Source of the DNA: Sclerodactyla briareus
Lineage: Eukaryota > Echinodermata > Holothuroidea > Dendrochirotida > Sclerodactylidae
Reading direction: 5' to 3'
Assembly: GCA_026419785.1 (NCBI GenBank)
Contig: JAODTK010003776.1
Location: 62,001-126,000, forward strand
Length of the DNA: 64,000 nucleotides
In this document: one piece after another, positions 23,791 through 34,975 of the stretch
How the letters are laid out: every line of letters starts with the position of its first letter
Numbering within the stretch: the stretch's first letter is position 1
Made by a program: the position numbers and the translations under genes
The notes under the pieces: generated by a model
The model's input: only the letters and a program-made list of their open reading frames with translations
What the model was told of the DNA's origin: nothing
Database searches by the model: none

Positions 23791-24224
23791 AGTATATCAG
23801 CGATGTTATAAATGTAGACAAATTTTGATAGAAAATTGAAAACAACGCTCATTCCTCAGCATGATGAACAAAAACATCCGATATAGAGCACGATCCGAGA
23901 ATACAATAGAGCCCAGTATAACTCTCCATTTGAGTGATATGCAAATGTCATTGCTCCATCTGTTCATCAATGCGATGAAAAAAATCTGCCTGCGAACGAG
24001 ATTTGTGGGATTTCAGAGGATGTTCGATTGTCGTGAAGTACCACTACCGCTCTAAAAACGTATTATTTCATCGACCGGAACAGTTGTTGCCGCCCATTTT
24101 CAGCCTTCAGTACAAACATTCTCTCGAAAAGCAATACGTTGCTTCGCTGAAGTACTGAACTCGTTATTATGACTAAATACGTTACATATAGGATAGATGG
24201 AGTGTTTTAGTGTTTTAGTGTTTT

Positions 24225-24790
24225 TGCTTTGAATGAAACATTTTTGAATGCTACAATACAGGATTTTGAAGTATGCATACCCGAGTAAAATATAATTCGT
24301 AAAGATAGAATTGATAAAGTTGGAGGCGGTTTGGTAGCTGTTTTGTAGAGTATTTATAAGAATACCAATAGTTTTATTCGACATTCTAAGTATGAATCTG
24401 ATAATGTTGAGGCGATTTGGGTGAGTTAATGTTACCTGATATAAAAAAAAAATGTATCACTGTGTATCTTGTACCGCCCCCCTAATTCAACATCAGACTG
24501 GATTAACCACTTTCACGAAATGGTAGCTGCCCCGTTTAACTCTTTTTCAGACATAGTTATTATGGGGGATTTCAATCTGAATTTATTAGATGGGAACAAT
24601 AGAAATTGGTTGCAGGACCTTGAAATGTATAACCTAAAACAAGTTGTAAAGTTCCCAACCAAGGAAACCAATCTATCATGTTCTTCATTAGATCATATTT
24701 ATACAACAAGGTTAAGTAGAATTGTAGATGTTGAGGTGCCGAAAATTAGCATGAGTGACCACCACCCCATTTACTTTTCGTGGAAATGTT
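24225..24790 (+). pseudogene. LINE endonuclease domain (EEP family)
   Basis: The order is ALNETFLNATIQDFEV near 24228, NIIRKDRIDKVGGGLVAV, EAIWV near 24410, then an open segment starting LYRPPNSTSDWINHF at 24469. The catalytic GDFN is at 24565-24576, LDHIYTT near 24690 and SDHHPI at 24754-24771. Unlike the endonuclease at 18.4-19.0 kb, the GDFN and SDH catalytic motifs are intact. Stops upstream at 24295 and 24346, and the loss of the downstream reverse transcriptase, rule out a working element. The 120-codon open stretch from 24469 to 24828 is the best-kept protein segment in the window. Confidence 0.9.
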
Positions 24791-25320
24791 TCTACTCATT
24801 GCCCAAGCTCCAAGAAGAATTGTCATGAAGGTATGAAATATCGTGACATGAAGAAAATAAATATAGATGCGTTAAGTATGACCTGAGAAATTGTGATTGG
24901 CAATCTGTTCTGTATGAAACAGACACGAACCAGGCGTTAACAAACTGAATGAATGTATTCGTCGATATTGTGAATAAACATGCCCCACTTAAAGGAAAAA
25001 TGGTCAAAAGAAAAAAACAACCAATGTGGTTTAATAGGAGATTAGACAGGCTATCAAGAAGAGAAATGCATTACAAAGAATCGATCAGCAGTTATATCGC
25101 TTCTGGCGTAACAAAGTAGTGACTTTAATTAGATCTGCTAAAAAAAGTTATTTTAAGGTCTACCACCCAAAACAACTCGTTTGTGGAGGGTGGGAAAACC
25201 CAGTACGGCATTAAATCGTTCTCCTACATAGCAGCCGAAGAATTGAACGAGCTACCGATGGTATGCAAAAGCGCCAACTCCTTAGCCACGTTGAAACGAC
25301 TTGTCAAAGAATTTTATTAG
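24791..25320 (+). pseudogene. LINE linker fused to the C-terminus, RT deleted
   Basis: After the endonuclease come YDLRNCDWQSVLYETD near 24870, VDIVNKHAPLKGKMVKRKKQ near 24960 and MWFNRR, then KRNALQRIDQQLYRFWRN and VVTLIRSAKKSYF ending near 25157. This is the usual linker. Immediately afterwards, from about 25163, the frame reads TTQNNSFVEGGKTQYGIKS, then YIAAEELNELP, CKSANSLATLKRLVKEFY and a stop at 25318-25320. That is the usual extreme C-terminus. In intact relatives several hundred residues of reverse transcriptase lie between these two parts. The junction is at about 25158-25163. Confidence 0.85.
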
Positions 25321-26290
25321 GTTTTCATTTTACTGTGAATTATATGTGAGTTATATTCTTTGACGTGTTTTATATATTTTATAATTGTTTTTCTTAACGT
25401 TTCTACGTCATCTATGTCCTTAATTTTCTTTTACAATTTATCATTGTCTTTTTACAAGGGCCTCGGCTGAGATTAGCGTCACCGCTAACCGGGTTCTTAC
25501 CCTTTAATGTTTGAATGAAATAAATAAAAAATGGAGTGACAGTGAAGTATCTTGAATACGTCCACGCGTTACCTCCGGGAATGCCGGCATACTGAAATCA
25601 GAATGAAGCCAGTTACATTGTCAAGGAGGCAATCGCAACTCATATTTCAATGAAAAGTAATATCTATAAAAGATAGATATCCTAATTATTTAATAGATGC
25701 CTAGTCAAGATTGTTATCGTCGATAAAAAAAAAAAGGCTAGAATACAGTTGGAAGAGTATATCAGCGATGTCATAAATATGGGCCAACTTTGAGAGCGTC
25801 ATTGATAAGCAAACTGAAAACCTCAGCCAGATGAACAAAGGTATCCGCCATGGCGCACAGTCCGAGAATACCATCACATTGTACAGTAGACCATGCTGCT
25901 GTTGTTCGAATCGTCAGTTGAATGTTTCCGCCCCAGGATTACTCTCCATTTAAGTAGATTTTCATCGCTCCAGATATGTGATGGACAAGATCTGTCTGCA
26001 AACGAGATTCAAGGGATTTCAGAGGATGTTCGATTGCCGTGAAGTACCACAACCGCTACGAAAACGCATTAACTAATTGACCGGAACAGTTGTTGTCGCC
26101 TATTTTCAGCCATCATTGCAAGTATTTCTACGAAGAGCAATACGTCGCATCTACGTATCTTGAATACGTTCATGCGTGTGCGTCACGGGTAGCTGCCGGG
26201 CATGCCAGCTTCATGAAATCAGATCTGTCCGTTACATAGAGGAGACATATTTGCAGCTCATGTTTCCATATTTCCATTTCCGTGAGCCCG

Positions 26291-26637
26291 AAGCCGCTGC
26301 TGCGAAGGTATAAATGTTGCTCCTGCCTGTTATTGCGCTAATATATCCATTCTCACATTGGCTTTTTTGGGAGCATGTTCATATTTAACAAAAGTGATGA
26401 CACTTCGTGTATTTTGACCTGGGTTACCGAACGAAACATTTGACAGGGTGATCTCAACAGGAAAGACTGTTCCGTAAACTTCGAAACGCCCTATCACCAA
26501 TGAAACTCATCTTATTTGGAGATTCCTAGGGCCCTGTCATATTCTGGCACAGGGCACATGAGCGAAAGAACACATGGTGGACATTTATCGTCAACTTTCT
26601 GGGAACAATGACCTTCCGCTTTTTATGGGATTTCTGC
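26291..26637. other. Unassigned DNA, includes a short repeat relic
   Basis: Only the short similarity of about 26436-26526 with 5160-5250 is seen. No gene is recognised. Confidence 0.4.
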
Positions 26638-26672
26638 CTCCACCCACCCCCCACCCACCCCCCCCCCTCCCT
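26638..26672 (-). other. C-rich tract, G-quadruplex potential on the minus strand
   Basis: Five or more runs of three or more C separated by single A or T (CCACCCACCCCCCACCCACC and following). The minus strand therefore meets the usual G-quadruplex pattern. Function is not implied. Confidence 0.6.
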
Positions 26673-26801
26673 TTAATACCTAGCAAGTACGGGAAAATTG
26701 GGTAGAACATCGTCTTGATGACAGATTGGTTGCTAAGAGTGTTCATTACGTACTCTATGTGTTTCTATAATTCGTCAGTGCCTTACGACAATCATTGCTA
26801 C

Positions 26802-26849
26802 CGACCTCGAGAATCTAAGCTCGATTCTCGAGGTCGACCTCGAGAATCG
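26802..26849. repeat. Perfect 14-bp hairpin with a third arm copy
   Basis: CGACCTCGAGAATC at 26802-26815 is followed by a 7-base loop and the exact reverse complement at 26823-26836. The forward arm then occurs again at 26835-26849. It directly abuts the TA tract. Such alternating arms can form cruciforms and are prone to rearrangement. Confidence 0.8.
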
Positions 26850-26856
26850 TGAGCTT

Positions 26857-26862
26857 AATTAT

Positions 26863-26904
<42 letters not shown>

Positions 26905-26935
26905 ATATATAATATATATATATATATTATATATA

Positions 26936-27008
<73 letters not shown>
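26857..27008. repeat. (TA)n microsatellite, about 150 bp
   Basis: Nearly pure TA repeats with several phase shifts (ATAATA or TATTATA) that divide the tract into blocks. It lies next to the hairpin at 26802-26849. Confidence 0.95.
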
Positions 27009-28925
27009 CCTTGAAACAACATCATTGAACGAGTTGTTACGGTTGTCCAGAATACCCACGTTGGCTGTTAACTGAGCTTTATTTAGTATCGGTATGTAGT
27101 GTTTGTACGGCACTTAAGGCACTGATAGACATGAGAGAACCAGTGGTTGTGTGAGTAATGGATTTTTCGATGTGCAAATGCAGAATATTTATACAGAACT
27201 ATTGCGAGAAAGATGATATGACCACCAGGTCTGGGGTGGAAAAAACAGACAGCTCTAGCGAATAGTAACGGTGTACAATGCTGAATTGTTGTTTGACAGC
27301 ATGGAGCCGACTATTGGTACTGAGGCACTGTATTTTAATGCAACTACGAATGACCTATACATACCATCTTATTATTTGCGGTAAATTGATATCAATATAT
27401 GTATGCATGCATATTTATTTTCAGTATAAGTATGCATTGCAGAACTCAACTATGATGTTCTAGGATACGAATGGGAATCGTATCGGGGGATGAACGGTGG
27501 TCCTGTTGGAGATGAAGGGGCCCCCCAGTGAATGTAAGAACTGTATGTGGCAATGGGCGATCGGAGAATTGCTGGAAAAATACGTAATTTGTACTTTAGC
27601 ATTAGCTTTGTTTTGTAATTTGTGACGGTGTGAGTGGGGCAGGTATTGCTGAAAACCGATGTTGAACATCTAGTTTATCTATGCTGCACGATACTGGATG
27701 AAGAAATTCATCCACTTGAAAAGTATGTTCAAATAACATCTAACGCGAGTGTAATGTTTCATTAGTCAAGGAATAGCTTTGCATATTGCATCCATCATTT
27801 CAGCTGCTGTAATTATGAAGCACAACCTAGGGTATACCCCGGAAATACATTTACGTAGGTCACACGTACGAATGTGTCGGCGTACTTCGTTCAATTAGTC
27901 AAGTCAGTTCTTGAGTAGCAATTTGATTTTTCACGATATTAATAATATATCATTCACCCACCTTGCTAATACTGGATCCCATAGCCACCATCAACAGCTT
28001 AACGTGATCATTTTCTCGAAGGTAACCGAGTCGGGTCGCATTCGGTTCGCTTGACTAAAACATCTGAAACTAGTGCCTATCATTACATTCCACAAATTCA
28101 TGTGAGAAACCTAGAGGAGACAGGGAAGCTTTTCGAAAGGAAAAAATATATTCGAATTTGCTGGTCTCTCAATCGTTATTAATTTGCTCAAAGCATCTGG
28201 TGGTTGGAGCAAATTACATGGCAGTGACAGAACTGTTCCGTCATTGCAATTTATTTTCCCGATGTTAGTGACATATGTCAATTTTTAAGACCAGTCCAGA
28301 TGTTATTTTCCCACCAAATGAGTTGGGACCTTTTTTGTACACAACAGCCTACGATCATAGTATCTCTCCAGTATATAACCGTAAAACGCCAGTGAACGCC
28401 TTGCCAAATGAGTGATACAATGACTATTGTACTGGGGAGCCTTTTTGAGGGGCAATGAGCTGTCCTCGGAAGAAGTCATGTGACTGGCACACCTTATCCT
28501 AATCTTAATCCTAATCTCCAACCATAACGAAATATATGATAGCTGATAGCTTCGATTGCATTTCGAAAACAGTGTGAATTTATTTGTTCGAGACGGTATG
28601 CTATACAACACCTAATTTTGTGACACTGCCTCTGAGTAGGCCAAATCCGCGAATATATATGTATGAAGTAGAAATGAAATTGAACTGGGAAACGGGAGAA
28701 ATGTAACTAGAGTAGTATGGAGGGCCAGCTGATGTACACTGCTCCAGAAGGTGTTTTTCTGATTGGATAGTGGTATAGTATTGCGCAATCATATTTCTTT
28801 GTGACCACAAATATTTTCCGGACATTTGCGGCTGGTCGAGTGAATAGTTTACCTATTGTAGTTGATATAATTTTTGCAAGCATGCAGGTTGGCTCGTTTA
28901 TCAGCCTGCGACACGGCAAAAAAAA
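27009..28925. other. Unassigned DNA, no gene recognised
   Basis: Minus-strand frames at 27460-27669, 28303-28611 and 28601-28919 are short and carry no motif. No arrays are seen. Confidence 0.45.
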
Positions 28926-29440
28926 GAAGATTTAACCACCTTTGATATTTTTCAATACGACCAGATCAAGCATGGTACAATAACGTGGGGAGCCTATCAA
29001 AAGAAGAGAAGACAAGGTACTCGCTAGATATTCGCAACATGCAGTCAAAACATATGTTCAAAAGAATTCACCATCTGCCACATTTGACGAGTGGGCATGA
29101 CTGGTGAAATCTTGCTACATGTCCGAGGAGATGTTGCTGAATAGTTTCGCGGGCGTGCAGGAGTTCATCATCCTCCAACGGGGGAAAAAAGCAAAATTCA
29201 AACCCACCTTTGATATTCCCCAAGACGACATGAAAAATGCATGTTACGAGAGGGGAAGCCCAAACGCAAAAAATGACAGTGGTAAAAGGAAGACACAGGT
29301 TACGCGCCAGACGTGATGACTCGCAACATGCAGTTCGAAACATGTATGTGCTACGTAATTAACAGAAGCCAGCATTTACTTAGGTGCAGTGACTGGTAAA
29401 ATCTTGCTACAAATGTCAGAGGAAATGGTGTGTCGGGAAG
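28926..29440. repeat. Diverged tandem duplication, unit about 270-290 bp
   Basis: Two copies share ACCACCTTTGATATT (28935 and 29202), GCAACATGCAGT (29034 and 29323) and CTGGTGAAATCTTGCTACA or a close variant (29101 and 29391), then GAGGAGATG/GAGGAAATG. The order is preserved. The copies differ by many substitutions. Confidence 0.65.
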
Positions 29441-31860
29441 AGCAGGTGAAGTACAGTTCCCAGTAGGGGTAAAGCACACGCGTCAATCAAACACACTGTG
29501 CTTGTTAAAGCTAACCATGTACGATCCTCTCTCCAACATCTGCGTCGTCGGATATGAATGAGTTCACAAAAAGCAGCGTAACGTCTACAAGGATACAGAC
29601 GTTGTGAACAGACCGTGAGAAACTCGAGGTCCTGTGCCTCAACTCTATGTTTACTCCTCCCAAATCGGAGAATTTGATCGTGAGTTGGTTCCATGGTCGT
29701 TAGATAGAATTTAAGGACGGAGACGGGTCATGATATTAAGGAGGCATGTCGCCACCTCTCTCTATTTGCGGAGCTTTCACGGAGGCGTATTTGAGTCTCT
29801 GTGGCCCTGCAATGAAATGCTAGGATCTCAGTGTACAAAATCTATCACTTTAAATTGTATTCCATCCAATCTAAAAACGTTGTGGACACGTATTCATGGA
29901 GGGTATAGAAACCCTGCTGTTTCGGCTGTACACGGTAACTCGATTTTCATGAATAATGAAGATATACTTAGGTTTCCTCGGAATTAGTAAATCCTATTTT
30001 CTTCGCGATTTTACTGTTCAAATGTATTAGGTGATTCGGTATTATTGGAACTGCAATGAGCTGATTAGCTCGTCCGGTGAGGAGCAAAGATGAGGCGGGG
30101 GTAGATAAATCTCTAGAAGTGAGGAGCGAATCAAATATGTGGTGATGTTCGCTACCTATTAATCCGGGGACGGTCAAAGTCTCTGTGGTCGGACGAACAT
30201 TAAAACAGTCGAGGGATCACTGAGCCCTCCGGCTCACGGTATCATTTGCCGATGACTATGCCTATCGTATCATGAGTATTGATATATCTGTCCGTGGTTG
30301 GTTAGTTTTGTTTCTTCGCGGTTTTCCTTCAGTCTCGCCTGGGTGCTCAGTGAGAAGCCTTCATTTATTGACCCTCTGTGGTGTTCGGATGAGGGGGGTT
30401 GGGGTTGAAGTTCTGATGAAATTGTAGCAGCAGCCAATTCGGCGCCAAATACAAATACATTACCCACATATTCCTCGTTATTTCTTCACAAGGGGTACTG
30501 GGATTTTGTTCCCCGAAAGATTTTTCCGTGCTCTCTCACTCCGGGCCGCGTGTGTGTGAATCGAGAGATGAGGACTAGTCTTGTAATTTTATAATGCAAT
30601 GTTATTCTCACACCATCAGTTCTGTATTATCGTGATTACTGGTTTGTCGTGGGTATTCGGACTGCCTCTGCTGCTCACCATTATGCAGGAGGCAAATCCC
30701 TGAGATCGAACCAGCGAGTCTGGAAAAGGAGAAGACACGATGGTCATTGTCTCTTGGTGGGCACTGTGCTGGTGGGACCGAGGTGTTGATCTGCCTCTCC
30801 GCACTGGTCGTTCGGGCTCAATTTGTGGCGCGGGCGGGGCCGATATGGTGCGGACATCCTCTACTTCATGAAGATTGGCATCTGTCAAGGGAAAATGGTG
30901 GATTGGCACCACTCCGCCAGCGGGTTCTAGCGAGATCAGGGATAGTCGGCATTCACGAGAGAGATGGTGGATTCAGAGATCCGATGTGAGGCGTGGACTG
31001 GATGCTCCATTGATGGTGTCACCGTCAAGAAAATCGATCAGTACGGAACCATCAATGAGATGGAGATGCTGGGACTGTCTGGACTTAGGCAGGGTCACAT
31101 GATCACAGATTGCCGTCACACTCACTTACGAATCACAAGGAAAGCTACAGATGGATAGTGTTGAAAACCTAGTAAAGGACGCCTGTAGTTTTTCACATAC
31201 CTAATATTATCGAAGCCTCGAGAGCAGTTGAAGGGCGGGGGGAAGCCCTGGGTAGTCGGCTACTTAGAGTTATTGCATGGTCTCTACTATTCTGTTTGAA
31301 ACAGTGTGCTTTTCCAGTTAATGAAATGAGTTAACGTTCCAAAAAAAAAAAAAAATTTAGACTGCAATGAACCATAGGGGTTGCACTCCTCTCAATATAT
31401 GACAGAACCTTATCCTTGAACGGATTGTTGTCAGCTACTTGCGCATCTGTGGGAGAGTTGTGTGAACAGTCGGGTTCACTACCAATAGGTTCCAATGTAG
31501 ATGTAGATCAAATTCTTGTCCCTCCGTGTACTGTCGAATGTGGTGGGAGCGGGAATTGGGTATATATATGGGATATATATATATGGGTATGTAGATATGG
31601 GATGGTGTGTGCTCAGAGGACGCACCCCCCGACGCACACCCCATGGAGGAACCAGCAAGGACTGCAGACTAAATACTGCACACATCATGTCAGCTGCGAA
31701 TCCCTAACCAGGTACACGAAACGAGGCAATGCTCTTCGGCGTACGGTAATGGGGGTGGGGGTATCACACGCAGACGGCAAACTGACTACCACTCGTTTGT
31801 CCCTGACCCATTCCCTTTTGATGAACGACACCAGGCAACAAGTATGATTTTAAAGTCTGT
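29441..31860. other. Unassigned DNA with small simple repeats
   Basis: No gene is recognised. There is an A run near 31340-31354 and a TATATATGGG-type simple repeat at about 31558-31600. Several short frames overlap on both strands near 30750-31160 but have no motif. Confidence 0.4.
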
Positions 31861-31934
31861 GGTATGACCGACCGGAATGCCACCCGGTCTCCCGGGTGGG
31901 AAGCAGACGCTCTACCAATTAGTGTACCAACAAC
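31861..31934 (-). repeat. tRNA-like relic, closest to tRNA-Gly (CCC)
   Basis: On the minus strand the sequence reads TTGGTAGAGCGTCTGCTTCC followed by CACCCGGGAGACCGGGTGG, which resembles the D-arm, anticodon arm and variable region of tRNA-Gly with a CCC anticodon. The expected T-arm is degraded (GCATTCCGG in place of GTTCGATTCC) and the acceptor stem does not pair well. It is a pseudogene or the head of a tRNA-derived SINE, not a working tRNA. Confidence 0.55.
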
Positions 31935-34605
31935 GAGGTTGTTGCCTATAACGACTTTCTCTGGAATATTCTCGAGAAGCAGCATGGGTTCAAACCGTCT
32001 ATGTACATATTGATATCTCTCTATATTATGGAAAAGTGTGAATTGTGCTGGTTGTTGTCTCTGGCATGATTTCCTGTTGTTTAGGGTTTAAGACAAGGGA
32101 GTCCAAAACTTCTTAATACGTATAGATGAGTATAGAGCCGATATTTTAGGGGTTTTCAGCAATTGGAATTCTAAAAACTGGGCTCGAAGATGATGCTGTA
32201 TACCTCATGCTACGGGTGTCAAGTATCCCACGGTAACTGGGCCGTGCACGTGTGTCTCAGTGACACAGTCCCGGGGCTTGTCTTCTCTCTTTACAACAGC
32301 GTTCATCACTCCGCCTGACTCGCCGGAAACAATGGCACCGATTTTCGCCCCGTGAAAGTTGGGGGTTTTCTTTGCGTGGGAAAAAGGACATTCAGCTAAA
32401 GATTAATGACCAACCGTAGAAGTCGCCAACAAGAGAGGAATTACTTACCTAGTCTCGACGATTGCATTGGGAGAAGGTTTATGCAAAACATACAGTGTGC
32501 GTGATTCTCGATTGTGACAAAGTTTGTAGGGCACGGGTATTCACGAGTCCACATGACAAGAACTGCAAGCATGTATTCCGTAGAGAGGATCTATCGGGGA
32601 CGACACAGCTGGCACCCGCCTTCGGCGGCCGGCACCATCAACAAGAACAGGCATGTTGATCAAATATTGGGGATATGAACCAAATCATCCAAAATGGAAA
32701 TATTTGTATGACAATTTGAAAAGTTCAAAGTAAAATGTGACCTTAGGTGTAAACAATTATTGCGGATCGTCGAGAGGACAAACATGAAAATAGCGGGAAT
32801 GTTGCCGAAACCGAGGGCGAATAGAGATAAGACGGAAAAAAGGGTAATCGGAGTTAATATGCGGGAAATAGGAACAATGGGAAGTTGAACGTTTTAAGCA
32901 GCGGGCCACCAGTACGGATTTTGAACGAGTTCGCAACAATTCAGAAAAGTTCCGCATGATGGGCGATAAAGTCAAAAGCGAGGGAGAATGGAAGCTGGAA
33001 TAGCGCTAATGAAAGTAGGCAGTATTTTTTTTGGTATCAGTGGTCCAACTTTCTTCAATAATTCTCGGAGGACATAAAACAGACCCTTCAATGGAAGACA
33101 TACCCATGTGTCTTCTGCTGTGAATTCTTCAGTGACCGTCCAAAAAAAATCGGTCAACGGTCGGGGCAGTCGAAAGGCGCGTACGGCCGCGCTCGCGGTC
33201 GCCCTGTGTAAACAACATTTTTTGAGCTTGAATCTTATAAGGCACCGCTGTCTTAGAAGTAAATAAACATTGCTATTTAGTTCGGTCAACATCCATTCGA
33301 AGAATAACCAAATGAGGAGAACAAGGCGTAGTGATCTGTCCCAAGTTGTATCGCCGTTGTTGCACAATAAGTGGTTTCTACATTTAGAATGAAGCAATGA
33401 CTCGCTAACTGTACATGTTCAGTTGAAGATGCAGTTTTCAACAACTCTGAGAGAGAATCCCACAATTGGAAAATGCCAAAGTCGTAAAATTTGTTAAATT
33501 GAGTCAACCTAATTAGATCTTTATGCTGAATCTAGGTCAGGTCTGAAACCTTGCATTATTGATTATATGCCAAAGGCCAAAACCACATCATCATAGCTCG
33601 TATGGTCATGGCGTAATCTGCTACGAGAGGTTAAAATCTAAGGAATAGCAAAGTACTCATTTAAATTATGGTGTTTGGTGTCTAAATTCTGATTGATCAC
33701 CTACACCTAACTTTGTTGCCATAATGTGATAATCAGCTGTGTAGCGGAAACATACGAAAACATGCCCAATATTTAATTGTGGCTGCTTTCCTGGTGCTGC
33801 TTAAATTGTGCATGTGAACCAGTGGCCATGTAAGTATCTGTCTGGGAATGGTTTCACAATAAGTATTGGCAGTTCTCCGGTGTTGTAAACAGTCACATGG
33901 AGAATTGAATCTTGTGCTTCTCCGTCTGAGAAAGTCGGTGGATCCTGGGAATTTCACTGATGTGTCTGTTGGATTGGAAACGTAAACATGGTGGGCTCCT
34001 CGGGACAGGGTACACCCATGCCTTGGATATCATTGACCACTCTTGCGAAGAGTAGGTGAGTTATCCAAGATAAAAAAAAAAACCAGGATTCCTAGATGAG
34101 GCGTGAATGGCTCCTTGAAATGTTGTTGGAGAAGCTGTAATCAGCCAAGTGAGATTCAGAAGAAAGCCTACTGGGCAGAGAACTTGAATTATGGGTGAAA
34201 TTGCGTTACACACTGATAGCTACTTAGCCAGTAGTCTTTTTTGTGTATGGTACAGAGATCATACTGATAATACGCGGACAAATCAGCTGTTACATGAAAG
34301 TAATCCTGCAGGTTTAGCGTTCAAAATTTTTCATTGTAGTTTCTGTGTTATTTCACCTATTATTCCCTCCTCATAACATTTGATGTGGCTGGTGACCGGA
34401 GCCTGGAGCCCTAAGGCCATGGCCATCGGCTTTTGGGCAATGACCTCTAAGCCCAAAAGTTGACTTCTTCTCAAGGCCGGCTCTGAGTGAAGAAACACTA
34501 GTTGAGATGTTGCAATTCTACTTATATATATATGACATATTTGCTACAAAGCATTGGGTCTGTGGGGCTACTGTGGCACAGACTGTATTATAAAGGCTAC
34601 TTACT
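31935..34605. other. Unassigned DNA, no gene recognised
   Basis: A 141-codon minus-strand frame at 32972-33397 has a hydrophobic central stretch but no known family. TTACTTACCT near 32440 resembles the 5' end of U1 snRNA or a reverse splice donor, but the rest of U1 is missing. Nothing further is supported. Confidence 0.4.
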
Positions 34606-34975
34606 GCACAGTTGCCTATCCCAGCCTCAGATGGGGACGAAGGATTGTTGTCAGGTATTTTTGAATTGTACTTGATCCCACATTATCAGAAGGAGGTAAC
34701 TTGTTCATATCCATACAACATTGAAACACATACTTTTTCGCATGGTGATGGGAGTGGGTTTGCAGAGTTTTCGGGGGAAGGGTCAACTCAACCCAGCCTA
34801 TTCCCAGCCAGTGATGGGGAGAAGCGATTGTTGTCAGGGTATTTTTGCTATTTACTTGATTTCCAATTTTCAAAGGGAGGGTAACTTGTCTCATCTTCAT
34901 ACAGCATTAACACACTCCTTCTGGTAGGGAGTGGGTTGGGCAAGATCTTTTTTCGGGGGGAAGGGTCACTCATAT
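34606..34975. repeat. Tandem duplication, period about 181 bp
   Basis: CAGCCTCAGATGGGGAC at about 34623 and CAGCCAGTGATGGGGAG at about 34804 start two copies. Both continue with GATTGTTGTCAGG, TTTTTG, ACTTGAT, AGGAGGTAACTTG or similar, CATACA, ACACA and GGGAGTGGGTT, to a TTTCGGGGG tail. There are two units with moderate divergence. Confidence 0.75.

Larger units (their letters stand above)
24155..25542 (+). mobile_element. LINE, 5'-truncated and lacking its reverse transcriptase
   Basis: The element starts inside the endonuclease and ends in an A-rich tail (AAATAAATAAAAAATGG). TGAAGTA occurs at 24148-24154 and again at 25543-25549, flanking it as a probable 7-bp target-site duplication. Endonuclease, post-endonuclease linker and C-terminus are present, but the catalytic reverse transcriptase between them is absent. 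This is an internally deleted, non-autonomous copy. It is inserted in the first copy of the local duplication. Confidence 0.85.
23791..26290. repeat. Tandem duplication; the first copy is split by a LINE
   Basis: Copy 1 runs from about 23795 to 24154 and resumes at about 25543-25700. Copy 2 runs from about 25757 to 26290. Shared blocks include TATCAGCGATGT, CCGAGAATAC, TTTCAGAGGATGTTCGATTG, CGTGAAGTACCAC, GACCGGAACAGTTGTTG, GCAATACGT and TATCTTGAATACGT, all in the same order. The insertion point of the LINE interrupts the alignment cleanly. Copy 2 shows the unoccupied arrangement and dates the insertion as later than the duplication. Confidence 0.75.

Noticed and set aside
30616..31160. Gene suggested by overlapping open frames on both strands
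   Set aside because: Frames are short, overlap in opposite directions and carry no motif.
32430..32460. U1 snRNA 5' end (ACTTACCT)
   Set aside because: The following sequence lacks the U1 stem-loops and Sm site. It reads equally well as a reverse-strand splice donor.
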